Origin: an uncultured Pseudomonadota bacterium
GTDB taxonomy: Bacteria > Myxococcota_A > UBA796 > JAFGLY01
Assembly (NCBI GenBank): GCA_937912125.1
Contig: CALDOK010000410.1
Coordinates: 1-49,358, forward strand
DNA: 49,358 nucleotides
Direction of reading: 5' to 3'
In this document: positions 16,404 through 29,248 of the stretch, one piece after another
Numbering within the stretch: position 1 is the first letter of the stretch
How the letters are laid out: each line of letters starts with the position of its first letter
Program-made: the position numbers and the translations under genes
Notes under the pieces: generated by a model
The model's input: only the letters and a program-made list of their open reading frames with translations
The model's database searches: none
What the model was told of the DNA's origin: nothing

Positions 16404-17006
16404 ATGCCCTACAGAGATCGTCGGAGCCCAGTCCCCAAGCGGGTCGCCGCGTTGCTGGACGCAGCGCGCACGCGCGCCGACTGGAAGCGGCTGGGGGCGT
16501 GGCTCGACGACGAGGGCCGCCCGCTCCGGGAGCCCCTGCTGGCCGCAGCGCGCCGCGAGGGTGTCGAGCTGCCCGATGAGGCGCTGTCCTGGCCGGGGAA
16601 GCGGCTGCTGCGGCGGGCGCGGGGTGCCGAGGTCTCGGCCCGTGAGCGGCTCAACCCCATCCGCATCGACGAGTCCTTCACCTGCGAGCACTGCGCCAGG
16701 CAGGTTCCTCCAGGGCTCAGCCTGGTGCGCGACCACTGTCCCTTCTGCCTGCGTTCGCTCCACGTGGATCGTGTGCCGGGAGACCGCGCCGCGGGCTGTG
16801 GTGGGCTGATGGACCCCACCGGGGTCGAGCTGGGGGGCCGCGCGGGTGTGGTCATCACCTACCGCTGCCGCCTGTGCGGCTATGAGCACCGCAACCGCGC
16901 CGCCCTGGACGTGGAGCCGCCGGACGACCAGGAGTGCCTGCGCCGGCTGGCCGCTCTGGGGGAGCGCTGGGAAGAAGATCTCCCGCCCCACCCGCCGGAG
17001 GAATGA
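16404..17006 (+). CDS. RNHCP domain-containing zinc-binding protein
   Basis: 200 residues from ATG at 16404. The first ~85 residues are basic and unassigned. Then follows an RNHCP-type domain: 'FTCEHCARQVPPG', 'VRDHCPFCLRSLHVD', 'PGDRAAGCGGLMDP', 'VITYRCRLCGYEHRN'. The cysteines and histidines would hold one or two zinc ions. In the family name motif Asn is Asp here (R-D-H-C-P). The function of the domain is not established. The stop overlaps the start of tilS (ATGA), so the two are translationally coupled, and a link to tRNA or nucleic acid is plausible but unproven. Confidence 0.8.
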   Translation: MPYRDRRSPVPKRVAALLDAARTRADWKRLGAWLDDEGRPLREPLLAAARREGVELPDEALSWPGKRLLRRARGAEVSARERLNPIRIDESFTCEHCARQVPPGLSLVRDHCPFCLRSLHVDRVPGDRAAGCGGLMDPTGVELGGRAGVVITYRCRLCGYEHRNRAALDVEPPDDQECLRRLAALGERWEEDLPPHPPEE

Positions 17007-18277
17007 GCTTGTCCCTGGCCAAGCGAGTGCTCGAGGCCTGCCGCCGGCAGGATCTGGCCCCCGCCGGGAGCCGGCTCGCGGTGGCGGTCTCGGGGGGCAT
17101 GGACTCGGTCGTCCTGCTCGACCTGCTGCTGGAGATCCGCGGGGCGCTGAGGGTGGAGCTGGTGGTGGCCACGGTGGATCACGGCCTGCGGACGGGGACC
17201 TCGGCTCGGGATGCCGCCTTCGTGCGTCGACTGGCGGTCGAGAGGGGCCTGCCTTGCTACACCGGGCGCTTCGACGCGCCCCAGGGCAGGGGGCTCGAGG
17301 ACGCCGCTCGCCGCGAGCGTATGGCCTTCCTAAGGGGCGTTCCCGCCCACCGGGTCGCCCTGGCGCATCACCAGGACGACCAGGCCGAGACCGTCCTGCT
17401 CCGTCTGCTGCGGGCATCCTCCCTGGTAGGCCTGGGGGGCATGGCACCCGTCAGGGATGGCCTGATCCGGCCCTTGCTGGAGATCCCCAGGCTGGACCTC
17501 GCGCGCTGGGCCCGACGCAGGGGTCTGCGGTGGCGTGAAGACGCCAGCAACGGCGATCTCCAGCGCGAGCGCAATCGGCTGCGCCAGCGCGTGATGCCGG
17601 TGCTCGAGACCGTACACGGCGGCCTGCGTGAGCGGCTGGCGGCCCTGGCCGCGGAAGCGCGGGAGCTGTCCCTCGCACCTCAGGAGCTGGCGGCGCTGGA
17701 GGTGGAGCCCAGCCTGTCCCGGTCGGCCTTCCGGATGTTGGACGCTGCCCGGGCCAGGTCGGTGCTGTACGCCTGGCTGATCCATCGCCTGGGGCGCCAC
17801 GTCCACCTGGGGCAGGAGCAGCTGGTCCAGGCCGCCCGCCTGGCGCAGGCGGGCTCGGCCGGCGCGTGGATGCCCCTGAGCGCGGGCTGGCGGCTCGCGG
17901 TCTGCCCTCAGGCCGTGTATTGCCTCCCACCGTTGCCCCAGAACGTCCTGCTCCAGCAGCCGGGCCCGCGCCTCTGGGGGGTGCATCGGGTGCAGGTGGA
18001 GCGGGCTGCGGATCGAGCTGCGTCGGTGCTGCTGCGCTCGCCCCTGCCCGGAGAGCGCTTTGGCGGCCAGCCCCTGCGAGAGTGGCTCCGCCGGCGAGGA
18101 GTGCCCGCGCCGCTGCGTGCCTACCATCCCGTGTTCTGCCGCAAACAACGTGTGATCTGGGTTCCGGGCGGGGCTCCTCTGTCCCTCCTCGAGGCGCCCG
18201 GGGACTTGGCGATCACTGTCACGGCGTCTATCCCTAGCGTCCGCGGTCCTGGGCACCCCTGGACCGCAACGCTATAG
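17003..18277 (+). CDS. tilS: tRNA(Ile)-lysidine synthetase TilS
   Basis: 424 residues from ATG at 17003 with GGAGG directly upstream (16997-17001). The ATP-PPase loop is 'VAVSGGMDSVVLLDLLL' at about residues 27-43. Further N-type PPase motifs are 'TVDHGLR', 'AHHQDDQAETVLLRLLRASS' and 'IRPLLEIPR'; 'REDASNGDLQRERNRLRQRVMP' is diagnostic of TilS. The C-terminal ~100 residues form the TilS_C-like substrate domain. It converts C34 of tRNA-Ile2 to lysidine so that AUA is read as Ile. It overlaps the RNHCP gene and sits upstream of ftsH, a common pairing across bacteria. Confidence 0.92.
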   Translation: MSLSLAKRVLEACRRQDLAPAGSRLAVAVSGGMDSVVLLDLLLEIRGALRVELVVATVDHGLRTGTSARDAAFVRRLAVERGLPCYTGRFDAPQGRGLEDAARRERMAFLRGVPAHRVALAHHQDDQAETVLLRLLRASSLVGLGGMAPVRDGLIRPLLEIPRLDLARWARRRGLRWREDASNGDLQRERNRLRQRVMPVLETVHGGLRERLAALAAEARELSLAPQELAALEVEPSLSRSAFRMLDAARARSVLYAWLIHRLGRHVHLGQEQLVQAARLAQAGSAGAWMPLSAGWRLAVCPQAVYCLPPLPQNVLLQQPGPRLWGVHRVQVERAADRAASVLLRSPLPGERFGGQPLREWLRRRGVPAPLRAYHPVFCRKQRVIWVPGGAPLSLLEAPGDLAITVTASIPSVRGPGHPWTATL

Positions 18278-18278
18278 G
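18250..18278 (+). promoter_or_regulatory. Candidate sigma-70 promoter for ftsH
   Basis: TGGGCA at 18250-18255 and TATAGG at 18273-18278 are separated by 17 bases, and ATG of ftsH is at 18307. The -10 overlaps the tilS stop codon and is identical to the -10 proposed upstream of rimP. The -35 matches only four of six positions. Confidence 0.35.
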
Positions 18279-18306
18279 GCGGCTCTGCGAGCCCCTTGGA
18301 GCTTGG

Positions 18307-20133
<1,827 letters not shown>

Positions 20134-20169
20134 CGCCTCACGGGGCTCCTCGACGGTGCCATTCCGGGC

Positions 20170-20199
20170 TTGACAGTAGCGCCCCCCGGCCACTATAGG
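20170..20199 (+). promoter_or_regulatory. Sigma-70 promoter of the rimP-nusA-infB operon
   Basis: A consensus -35 TTGACA at 20170-20175 and TATAGG at 20194-20199 are separated by 18 bases. The predicted start is near 20206, about 85 bases upstream of rimP. A hairpin with a T-run lies between promoter and gene. Confidence 0.6.
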
Positions 20200-20223
20200 G
20201 GGTGCTACCAACCGGAAGCTCAT

Positions 20224-20255
20224 GGAGCGGTCCCTCAGGGCGGCTCCTTTTTTTT
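20224..20255 (+). terminator. Leader terminator/attenuator before rimP
   Basis: GGAGC at 20224-20228 pairs with GCTCC at 20243-20247; inside, G-T-C-C can pair with G-G-G-C after one mismatch, closing a small loop. Eight consecutive T residues follow at 20248-20255. The element lies downstream of the -10 box and upstream of the rimP start, so it would end transcription in the leader unless bypassed. Confidence 0.65.
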
Positions 20256-20289
20256 ACGTCCAATCCGCCAGCCTGCCGCCCAGACCCGA

Positions 20290-20889
20290 ATGTCCTCTCC
20301 ATCCCGCGACATCGAAGCACGCGTTCGCGCCCTCCTCGCCGATCCCATCGAGGACGAGGGCTTCGAGCTCGTGGCCGTGGTGCACACCACCGCCGAAGGC
20401 AAGCGCACCCTGCGCGTGCATATCGATCGGCCTGGCGGCATCACCGTCGGAGAGTGCACCCGCGTCGCCCGCATGGTCTCTCCGCTGCTCGACGTACACG
20501 ACCCCATCGTGGGCGCGTACCGCCTCGAGGTCTCCAGCCCTGGGATGGACCGTCCGCTGCAGCGCCTGGGCGACTTTGCTCGCTTCTCCGGCTACCGGGC
20601 CAAGCTGCGCCTCGAGCACGGGGCGGGGCCCCGCCAGCTGCGGGGCATCCTCCGCGGCGTCGAAGGCGACGACGTGCTCATCGAGCGCACGGATCACGTC
20701 CGCAAGGTTCCCCTCGCTGCCATCGAGCGAGCCAACCTGGTGCTGGACATCGAAGAATACCTGGCCCTTGCTGGGCTCGACGATCAGAACGGGTCGAAGC
20801 TCCCCAGCCCGACGCCTCCAGGCGCCGACGTTGTGGTCGAGGACGGCTCAAACGTAGACCACGAACAGGAGACTCCCGATGATCAGTGA
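20290..20889 (+). CDS. rimP: Ribosome maturation factor RimP
   Basis: 199 residues from ATG at 20290. It has the two-domain RimP fold: '[20 protein letters not shown]', '[21 protein letters not shown]', '[23 protein letters not shown]' (the hallmark) and a C-terminal SH3-like part with '[12 protein letters not shown]'. The final ~35 residues are an acidic/Pro extension beyond the usual length. It assists 30S maturation. Translation starts about 35 bases after a leader terminator. The end overlaps nusA by 11 bases, the standard rimP-nusA coupling. Confidence 0.92.
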   Translation: MSSPSRDIEARVRALLADPIEDEGFELVAVVHTTAEGKRTLRVHIDRPGGITVGECTRVARMVSPLLDVHDPIVGAYRLEVSSPGMDRPLQRLGDFARFSGYRAKLRLEHGAGPRQLRGILRGVEGDDVLIERTDHVRKVPLAAIERANLVLDIEEYLALAGLDDQNGSKLPSPTPPGADVVVEDGSNVDHEQETPDDQ

Positions 20890-22282
20890 TCTTGCACGGC
20901 TGATCGATGCGGTTCACCGCGAGAAGAACATCCCCCGCGACGTGCTCGTGGAGGTGCTCGAGGGCGCCCTCGAGGCCGCCGCTCGCCGCCGCTTCGGCAT
21001 GACCCGCGACCTCGAAGCCCACTACAACGAGGAGCTTGGCGAGGTCGAGCTGTTCGAGTTCCGCACCGTGGTCGAAGAGATCGACGACGAAGAGACGGAC
21101 ATCCTCTTCGAGCAGGCCCGGGATCTCGATCCCGAGTGCGAGTTCGGCGACTCTCTCGGTATCAAGATGGACGTCGAGGTGCTCGGTCGCATCGCCGCCC
21201 AGACCGCCAAGCAGGTCATCATCCAGAAGATCCGCGACGCTGAGCGCGAGATGACCTTCAACGAGTTCCGCGACCGCAAGGGTGAGCTGATCACCGGCAT
21301 CGTGCGGCGCTTCGAGAAGGGCAACATCATCGTCGACCTCGGCCGCGCCGAGGCGATTCTGCCCAAGCGCGAGCAGGTCCACACCGAGACCTATCGCCAG
21401 GGCGACCGCCTGCAGGCCTACGTGCTGGACATCACCCGCTCGTCCAAGAGCCCCCAGGTGGTCCTGTCCCGCACCCATCCCGGCCTCCTCATGAAGCTCT
21501 TCGAGCTCGAGGTCCCCGAGATCTACGAAGGCATCGTGCGCATCGAGGCCTGCGCCCGCGAGCCCGGCCATCGTGCGAAGATCGCCGTCTCCTCCACCGA
21601 CCCCGACGTCGATCCCGTGGGCGCCTGCGTGGGCCTCAAGGGCTCCCGCGTCCAGGCCGTGGTGCAGGAGCTGCGTGGCGAAGCCATCGACATCATCCCC
21701 TTCCACCCGGATCCCGCTCGCTTCATCGTCTCGGCCATCGCCCCCGCCATGGTCAGCCGGGTCTACATGGACGAGCACCTGCACACCATGGAGCTCATCG
21801 TCCCCGACGACCAGCTCTCCAAGGCCATCGGCCGCCGCGGCCAGAACGTCCGCCTCGCTGCCCAGCTCACCGGCTGGCGCATCGACATCTTCTCCGAGAG
21901 CCGCCACGCCGAGATGAACCAGCAGGCCCGCGACGAGCTCGCACGCCTGCCTGGGGTCGACGAAGAGCTCGTCGAGCTGCTGGTGCGCCACGGCTACCGC
22001 GGCTCCCAGGTGCTCTCCGAGGCCGATCCCTACGAGGTGGCTTCCATCCTCGGCATCACCGAGGACGCCGCCGAGGCGCTGCTGGTCGAGGCCGAAGACC
22101 TCGCCATGTCCATCGAGGAAGAGCAGGCTGAAAAGGCCGAGCAGGCCGAGCAGGCCGAGCAGGCCGAGCAGGCCGAGCAGGCCGAGCGGGAAGCCGCTCT
22201 GGAAGAAGAGAGTTCCGACGACGGCGAGCAGGAGTTGCCCCCCGAGGCCGCTCCCGAGCTCGGCGCCGAGGAGGGGGCCTAA
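20879..22282 (+). CDS. nusA: Transcription termination/antitermination protein NusA
   Basis: 467 residues. Domains in order: N-terminal RNAP-binding domain (to ~125), S1 domain ('[28 protein letters not shown]'), KH1 ('[35 protein letters not shown]') and KH2 ('[28 protein letters not shown]'). A helix-hairpin-helix acidic repeat-like part follows ('[16 protein letters not shown]', '[15 protein letters not shown]'), and then an acidic tail of Glu-Gln-Ala repeats. It controls pausing, termination and antitermination. It is in the classical rimP-nusA-ylxR-infB order and could act on the leader terminator upstream of rimP. Confidence 0.96.
   Translation: MISDLARLIDAVHREKNIPRDVLVEVLEGALEAAARRRFGMTRDLEAHYNEELGEVELFEFRTVVEEIDDEETDILFEQARDLDPECEFGDSLGIKMDVEVLGRIAAQTAKQVIIQKIRDAEREMTFNEFRDRKGELITGIVRRFEKGNIIVDLGRAEAILPKREQVHTETYRQGDRLQAYVLDITRSSKSPQVVLSRTHPGLLMKLFELEVPEIYEGIVRIEACAREPGHRAKIAVSSTDPDVDPVGACVGLKGSRVQAVVQELRGEAIDIIPFHPDPARFIVSAIAPAMVSRVYMDEHLHTMELIVPDDQLSKAIGRRGQNVRLAAQLTGWRIDIFSESRHAEMNQQARDELARLPGVDEELVELLVRHGYRGSQVLSEADPYEVASILGITEDAAEALLVEAEDLAMSIEEEQAEKAEQAEQAEQAEQAEQAEREAALEEESSDDGEQELPPEAAPELGAEEGA
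22139..22183 (+). repeat. Five tandem 9-base repeats in nusA
   Basis: Five perfect copies of GAGCAGGCC encode Glu-Gln-Ala repeats, flanked by degenerate copies (Glu-Gln-Ala, Glu-Lys-Ala before; Glu-Arg-Glu-Ala after). A perfect in-frame array of this kind can change in number by slippage without a frameshift. Confidence 0.9.
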
Positions 22283-22307
22283 GGGCCTCTGGGAGGATGG
22301 AGCCCTC

Positions 22308-23026
22308 GTGCCGCCGACCCGTAGCTGCATCGCCTGCCGTGGCAAGGCTTCGCCCACTGAGCTTCTGCGCCTCGTCGCGGACGCCGATGGCGAAGTCTTG
22401 GTGGACCTGGGCGTCCAGCGGTCTGGCCGTGGCGCTTGGCTCCATCCCCATCACGACTGCCTGCGGAAGCTGCTGAGGCGCCCCCGGGCCCTCGGGCATG
22501 CCCTGCGTTGCCAGGCTCGGGTCGAAGGGCTCGAGCAACGGCTGCATGGGGTCTGCATGGATAGCCTCACCCGGCTGCTGCCGAGGGCATCCCGCGCTGG
22601 CTGCGTCGTCAGTGGCCGTCACGCCATCCTGCGCGATCTGGGCCGCGGCGAGCTCCGCGCCATCGTGGCCGCGGCCGACGCTTCGCCCCGCAGCCTGGCC
22701 GAGCTAGAGGCCGCCTGTGGCGTGCTGCCCATCTATAGCCTCGAGCTCGATCGTCTAGCCCTGGGCAGGCTTGTCGGGAAAGGTCCCCGCGCTGCCTTGG
22801 CTGTGCGGCTCGGATCGCCCGGTGAGCCCCTCCTCGTCGAGTTGCGTCGGTACACGTCCCTGGGTTACCATCCGCGCCGGAATCGGTCTGGCGACCGACC
22901 CGAGGCGACGCGACGTGCAGGAACGGCCCAGTCGCGAGGGCGTGGGCTCGGTGCTCAGTCCTCACCTGTTTGTTCGAATAGAAAGCGTGGCCAGCCTACG
23001 GGCGCCAGCCTCCTCGAAGGTAGCGA

Positions 23027-23048
<22 letters not shown>
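22308..23048 (+). CDS. YlxR (DUF448) - L7Ae-like (YlxQ) fusion RNA-binding protein
   Basis: 246 residues from GTG at 22308, with GGAG 5 bases upstream. Residues ~1-80 are the DUF448/YlxR domain: 'RSCIACRGKASPTELLRLV' and 'RSGRGAWLHPHHDC'. Residues ~84-185 look like the L7Ae/L30e fold of YlxQ: 'LLPRASRAGCVVSGRHAI', 'RGELRAIVAAADASPRSLAELEAAC', 'LPIYSLELDRLALGRLVGKGPRAALAV'. In many bacteria these are two adjacent genes between nusA and infB; here they are one. The last ~60 residues are basic, unstructured and less gene-like, and the 3' end overlaps infB by 22 bases. Confidence 0.8.
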
Positions 23049-25831
<2,783 letters not shown>

Positions 25832-25854
25832 GCCCGGCTTCATCGGAGGCCAGC

Positions 25855-26193
25855 GTGGAGAACCTCGTGGTGGGTGTAGCGCGCTTCGCGCTGCGGATGT
25901 CTTCCAACCGCAGCCTCAAAGAGAAGCGGCAGGTGGTGCAGCGCGTGCGGGACCGCCTGCGGGCGCGGCACAACGTCAGCGTGTCGGAGATCGGCGAACA
26001 AGACGAGCACCGCCGCGCTGTGATGGCTCTGGGCATGGTGGGCTCCGACGCCGGCCACGTGCGCTCGAGCCTTCAAAAGATGCTGGACAACATCGAGGAG
26101 CTTCACCTGGCCCCGATGGTCGAGCGCAAGGTGCTGGTGGAGACCTGGGGAGACGAGCTGGCTCTGTCCGGCTTCGATGTTCAGGACCTCTGA
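25855..26193 (+). CDS. YlxP / DUF503 family protein
   Basis: 112 residues from GTG at 25855 with GGAGG at 25845-25849. It matches DUF503 well: 'LVVGVARFALRMSSNRSLKEKRQVVQRVRDRLRARHNVSVSEIGEQD', read as adjacent short blocks, and 'RRAVMALGMVGSDAGHVRSSL' later. YlxP-type proteins are small, conserved next to infB, and linked to ribosome assembly by context rather than by firm biochemistry. In many genomes rbfA and truB come next; here the following gene is a SPOR protein. Confidence 0.85.
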   Translation: MENLVVGVARFALRMSSNRSLKEKRQVVQRVRDRLRARHNVSVSEIGEQDEHRRAVMALGMVGSDAGHVRSSLQKMLDNIEELHLAPMVERKVLVETWGDELALSGFDVQDL

Positions 26194-26203
26194 TGTATTG
26201 CTC

Positions 26204-26224
26204 TTGACATAGCAAGTCTATACA
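26204..26224 (+). promoter_or_regulatory. Possible promoter of the SPOR-domain gene
   Basis: TATACA at 26219-26224 is a good -10 for a start near 26231, very close to ATG 26234. A TTGACA at 26204-26209 is only 9 bases away and cannot serve as its -35; TTGCTC at 26198 with 15-base spacing is weak. The TTGCT/AGCAA inverted repeat around the TTGACA may be an operator. Confidence 0.3.
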
Positions 26225-26233
26225 CTGGAAGTC

Positions 26234-26881
26234 ATGAGAGACCTCGCCACCAGGACCCGTCAGCGTGAGATCTGGATCACCCAGGGGCACCTCTGGGCTC
26301 TGGCGTTGGTGATGTTCTTCATCGGTGTCTTGGCGTTCTTTGTAGGGCTGTACTTCGGCCGCAGCCAAGCCGCGGTACCCGACGTGGAGCCTAGTTCGCA
26401 GGCGCTGGTCAGCGCGGAGGTGCAGGGCGACGCCTTGGATGAACTCCTCGCTCGCCTCGAGTCCCTCGAGGTCGATGATCCTCAAGACGGCGCCCTGACT
26501 TTTCCAGGCACCCTGAGCGAGGGGGAGGTGTTCCCCGCGCCCCAGCCCGAGCTCGAGCCCGAGCAGGAGCCGTCGGTGGTGTTGCCTGGCCGCGACGCCC
26601 CAGAGCCTCCCGCCGGTGGCGCTACAGGGGGCAAGGTGCCAAGCTCCGGCTGGTCGGTGCAGATCGCGAGCTATGTCACCGTCGAAGAGGCCGACGCGCA
26701 CCTCGCCGAGCTCGCCGAGCTTGGCATCGATGGCTATCGGCAGGCCGCCATGGTCCGCGGCGACACCCGCCACCGTGTGCGCGTTGGCGGCTACGGCAGC
26801 CGCGCCGCCGCCTCCCATGCCAGAGAAGAGCTGGTCGTGAAGTTGGGCGTCCCGGACGCCATCGTGGTGCAGGCACCCTGA
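26234..26881 (+). CDS. SPOR-domain membrane protein
   Basis: 215 residues from ATG at 26234 (weak GGAAG upstream). A cytoplasmic basic N-terminus is followed by one membrane helix at ~22-42 (LALVMFFIGVLAFFVGLYF), a ~90-residue acidic/Pro-rich linker, and a C-terminal SPOR domain: 'SGWSVQIASYVTVEEADAHLAEL', 'RHRVRVGGYGSRAAASHAREELV'. SPOR domains bind glycan strands stripped of stem peptides at division sites, so the protein probably localises to the septum. It is separate from the infB operon by a short gap with a possible promoter. Confidence 0.85.
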   Translation: MRDLATRTRQREIWITQGHLWALALVMFFIGVLAFFVGLYFGRSQAAVPDVEPSSQALVSAEVQGDALDELLARLESLEVDDPQDGALTFPGTLSEGEVFPAPQPELEPEQEPSVVLPGRDAPEPPAGGATGGKVPSSGWSVQIASYVTVEEADAHLAELAELGIDGYRQAAMVRGDTRHRVRVGGYGSRAAASHAREELVVKLGVPDAIVVQAP

Positions 26882-26977
26882 GCGTCTGTCACGGCGCGAG
26901 GCTTGCAATTCTTACACGGCTGCGCGATCATGGGTGGCCAGATACGCTGACCTCACACAGGTTCATTGGAGAGCGTC

Positions 26978-28063
26978 GTGACGTCTATGCTCATGCTGTC
27001 GCTGCTGGCCGGTCTGTCTCTTCAGGCACAGGCGCAGGATGTCCTGCGGCTCACCGGCCTCAGCCCCGAAGCCAGCGCCTCGCTGCCCGATCAATACGTC
27101 ATCCAGCCGGGAGACACCCTCTGGGATATCTCCAGCAAGTTCTTCGGCAACTCCGAGAACTGGCCGCGGCTGTGGTCCATCAACGAGCAGATCACCAACC
27201 CCCACTGGATCTACCCGGGCAACATCATCGCCTTCGTGCCCGGCACCGATCTCGATCCACCCGACATGTCGCTCCAGCCGGGCGATGTGTCTATGCACGA
27301 GGGCTACTCCACACCCACGGTGTACTTCGAGGAAGGTGAGCTCGAGTGTGGCCCGGACATTCGCTTCGATAGCACGCTCGCGAGCGCCGAGTACTCGGCT
27401 CCAGGCATCCTCGAAGACAGCCGCAAGACCGACCTGTTGGGCAAGGTCTACAAGGCGCGATCCGCCGCCTTCGCGCAGGGCGAGCACGACCTCATCTACC
27501 TGCAGCTGGACGACTCGAGCTATGCGGACTGCGGAGACATCGTCACCATCCTGCACCGCAAGGCGCGCAGGGTGAAGCATCCCGAGGGTGGTGGCCGCTA
27601 CGGCGCCCTGTACGAGGTTGCCGGCGAGGCGCGTATCCTCACGCTCCAGGACGACATCGCCACCGCCGTCGTGCGCCGCAGCTACACCGAGGTGATCCGC
27701 GGTGATCTGGTCTCTGTGCGGGTGCCTATCCTCGTCGAGCTCGAGGTCGAGCCTCCCAGCGGCAGCCTAGAGGGCGTCATCGTCGCCCGCCTGCACCAGC
27801 TCGAGTCCCTCACCGCCTCCACTTCCGAGGTCGTCTTCCTCGATCGTGGGCGTGCAGATGGCGTCCGCGTGGGCGATACCTTCTACGTGGTCGAGCGGCG
27901 GGACGAGTACATGGACCGCAAAAAAGACGATCCCAAGCTACCTCCTTCGGTGGTGGGCAGGATCGTGGTGGTGCGTGTGGACGAGTCCAGCTCCACCGCC
28001 GTGGTGGTGCAGGCATCTCGCATCGTCGATGTCGGCCTGCACGTCACGCAGAGCTTCGAGTAG
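26978..28063 (+). CDS. LysM-domain exported protein
   Basis: 361 residues from GTG at 26978, with GGAGAG upstream; the frame is open from a TTG at 26966. Signal peptide 'LMLSLLAGLSLQAQAQ'. A single LysM domain at ~35-85 ('YVIQPGDTLWDISSKFFG', 'WPRLWSINEQITNPHWIYPG') should bind peptidoglycan. The remaining ~270 residues contain a beta-rich region with two similar halves ('DLIYLQLDDSSYADCGDIV', 'TSEVVFLDRGRADGVRVGDTFYVVE'), read here as possible barrel modules. This architecture is common in deltaproteobacterial genomes and of unknown function. Confidence 0.82.
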   Translation: MTSMLMLSLLAGLSLQAQAQDVLRLTGLSPEASASLPDQYVIQPGDTLWDISSKFFGNSENWPRLWSINEQITNPHWIYPGNIIAFVPGTDLDPPDMSLQPGDVSMHEGYSTPTVYFEEGELECGPDIRFDSTLASAEYSAPGILEDSRKTDLLGKVYKARSAAFAQGEHDLIYLQLDDSSYADCGDIVTILHRKARRVKHPEGGGRYGALYEVAGEARILTLQDDIATAVVRRSYTEVIRGDLVSVRVPILVELEVEPPSGSLEGVIVARLHQLESLTASTSEVVFLDRGRADGVRVGDTFYVVERRDEYMDRKKDDPKLPPSVVGRIVVVRVDESSSTAVVVQASRIVDVGLHVTQSFE

Positions 28064-28082
28064 ACTCGGCCTGCGGGCGCGG

Positions 28083-28131
28083 GTGTCGAACTTTCGACGA
28101 TCCTGACGGTCGACCTTCGACACTTCGACAC
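28083..28131. repeat. TTCGACAC repeats, candidate activator sites upstream of dprA
   Basis: TTCGACAC occurs twice in direct tandem at 28116-28123 and 28124-28131, and once inverted (GTGTCGAA) at 28083-28090. A related TTTCGACGA is at 28092. They lie about 55-105 bases upstream of the start predicted for the sigma-54-like promoter, where enhancer-binding proteins commonly bind. Confidence 0.5.
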
Positions 28132-28160
28132 CTGGGGGCCCACCAGCACGGCATCGTTGT

Positions 28161-28176
28161 TTGGCACAGGACGTGC
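28161..28176 (+). promoter_or_regulatory. Candidate sigma-54 (-24/-12) promoter of dprA
   Basis: TTGGCAC at 28161-28167 and TGC at 28174-28176 place the GG and GC dinucleotides 12 bases apart, as in the consensus. The predicted start near 28188 is about 20 bases upstream of the Shine-Dalgarno and ATG of dprA. Confidence 0.55.
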
Positions 28177-28209
28177 GTAGTGCTCCGGGGACTCTCCCGG
28201 AGGTGAACG

Positions 28210-29241
28210 ATGTCTGTGTTGCCCGCCATCTGGTCCGTGCTGTCCCTGGCCTCTGGACGGGTGGATCCGTGGCCCATTCTCGACGCGGTCGGAGGAGCCG
28301 AGGCCCTCAGCCGCGCTGGTCGGGCTGAGCTGCTGCGAGCTGGCGTTCCGCTGGACCTGGTCGCCCGGGCCCAAACCCAGCCACAGCTGGACAGCCCCAT
28401 GCCCTTCCTGCTGGCGGGGGGGCGGGGCTACCCTGCGGCCCTGACCCAGCTGCCCTTCGCTCCGCCTGTCCTGTTCTTCGACGGCCCACTGGACGCCCTG
28501 GAGCTGCCCGGTGTCGCCATCGTCGGTTCCAGGCGCTGCACCGCCAGCGGGCGTCGCACCGCCGCGTCGCTCGCGCGGGCGGTGACCCTGGCGGGAGGGG
28601 CGGTGATCTCTGGCATGGCCATCGGGATCGACACAGCCGCGCATCGCGAGGCCATGCATCACGGTCTCACGGTCGCGGTGCTGGGGCAGGGGTTGGCCGC
28701 GCCGATGGCCCACGGGGCTCGTCGTCTGCGGGAGGAGCTGATCGCGTCCGGGGGCGTGGTGCTGTCCGAGCTCCTGCCAGCGCTGCCGGCCCAGGCCTTC
28801 ACCTTCCTACACCGCAACCGGATCATCGCCGGGCTCGCCCGGGCGACGGTGGTGGTCGAGGCTGGCGTCAGATCCGGTGCGCTGTCCACCGCCCGTCATG
28901 CCCTCGAGGCCGGGCGCGAGGTCATGGCCGTGCCCGGACACTATCGAGAAGAGACCTCGGCGGGTTGCCTGGCCATCATCGAGCAGGGTGTAGGGATCGT
29001 TCGTTCCCCGGCCTCTGTCCTCGAGGCCGCTGGCCTGAACGTCCCATCTCAGGGTGCCCGGCGCGGCGCGCTGCCCCCGCACACACGGCTACTCGAGGAC
29101 GCCTTGCAGCGCGGCGGCACCCTTGATCAGCTGGCGGTTCGCGCTGGAATCTCAGTGGTGCAAGCCTGCAGCCTGCTGGCCGAGCTGGAGCTCGCGGGCT
29201 TGGTCCGACGCTTGCCAGGTCAACGCTACGAGCGCACTTGA
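28210..29241 (+). CDS. dprA: DNA-processing protein DprA
   Basis: 343 residues from ATG at 28210 with a near-perfect GGAGGTGA at 28199-28206. The Rossmann core has 'VAIVGSRRCTASGRRTAASLAR', 'VISGMAIGIDTAAHREAM', 'TVAVLGQG', 'FLHRNRIIAGLARATVVVEA' and 'SGALSTARHALEAGREVMAVPG', all characteristic of DprA. A C-terminal winged-helix-like part (~290-343) follows. DprA loads RecA on incoming single strands during transformation. It stands apart from the LysM gene behind its own sigma-54-like promoter, and it converges on topA with 7 bases between stops. Confidence 0.95.
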   Translation: MSVLPAIWSVLSLASGRVDPWPILDAVGGAEALSRAGRAELLRAGVPLDLVARAQTQPQLDSPMPFLLAGGRGYPAALTQLPFAPPVLFFDGPLDALELPGVAIVGSRRCTASGRRTAASLARAVTLAGGAVISGMAIGIDTAAHREAMHHGLTVAVLGQGLAAPMAHGARRLREELIASGGVVLSELLPALPAQAFTFLHRNRIIAGLARATVVVEAGVRSGALSTARHALEAGREVMAVPGHYREETSAGCLAIIEQGVGIVRSPASVLEAAGLNVPSQGARRGALPPHTRLLEDALQRGGTLDQLAVRAGISVVQACSLLAELELAGLVRRLPGQRYERT

Positions 29242-29248
29242 GCACAAC

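Noticed and set aside
20222..20857. Alternative frame starting within the leader hairpin
   Set aside because: It overlaps rimP completely and lacks conserved motifs.
26204..26224. TTGACA and TATACA as a -35/-10 pair
   Set aside because: Only 9 bases separate them, too short for sigma-70; kept only as a weak -10 with possible operator.
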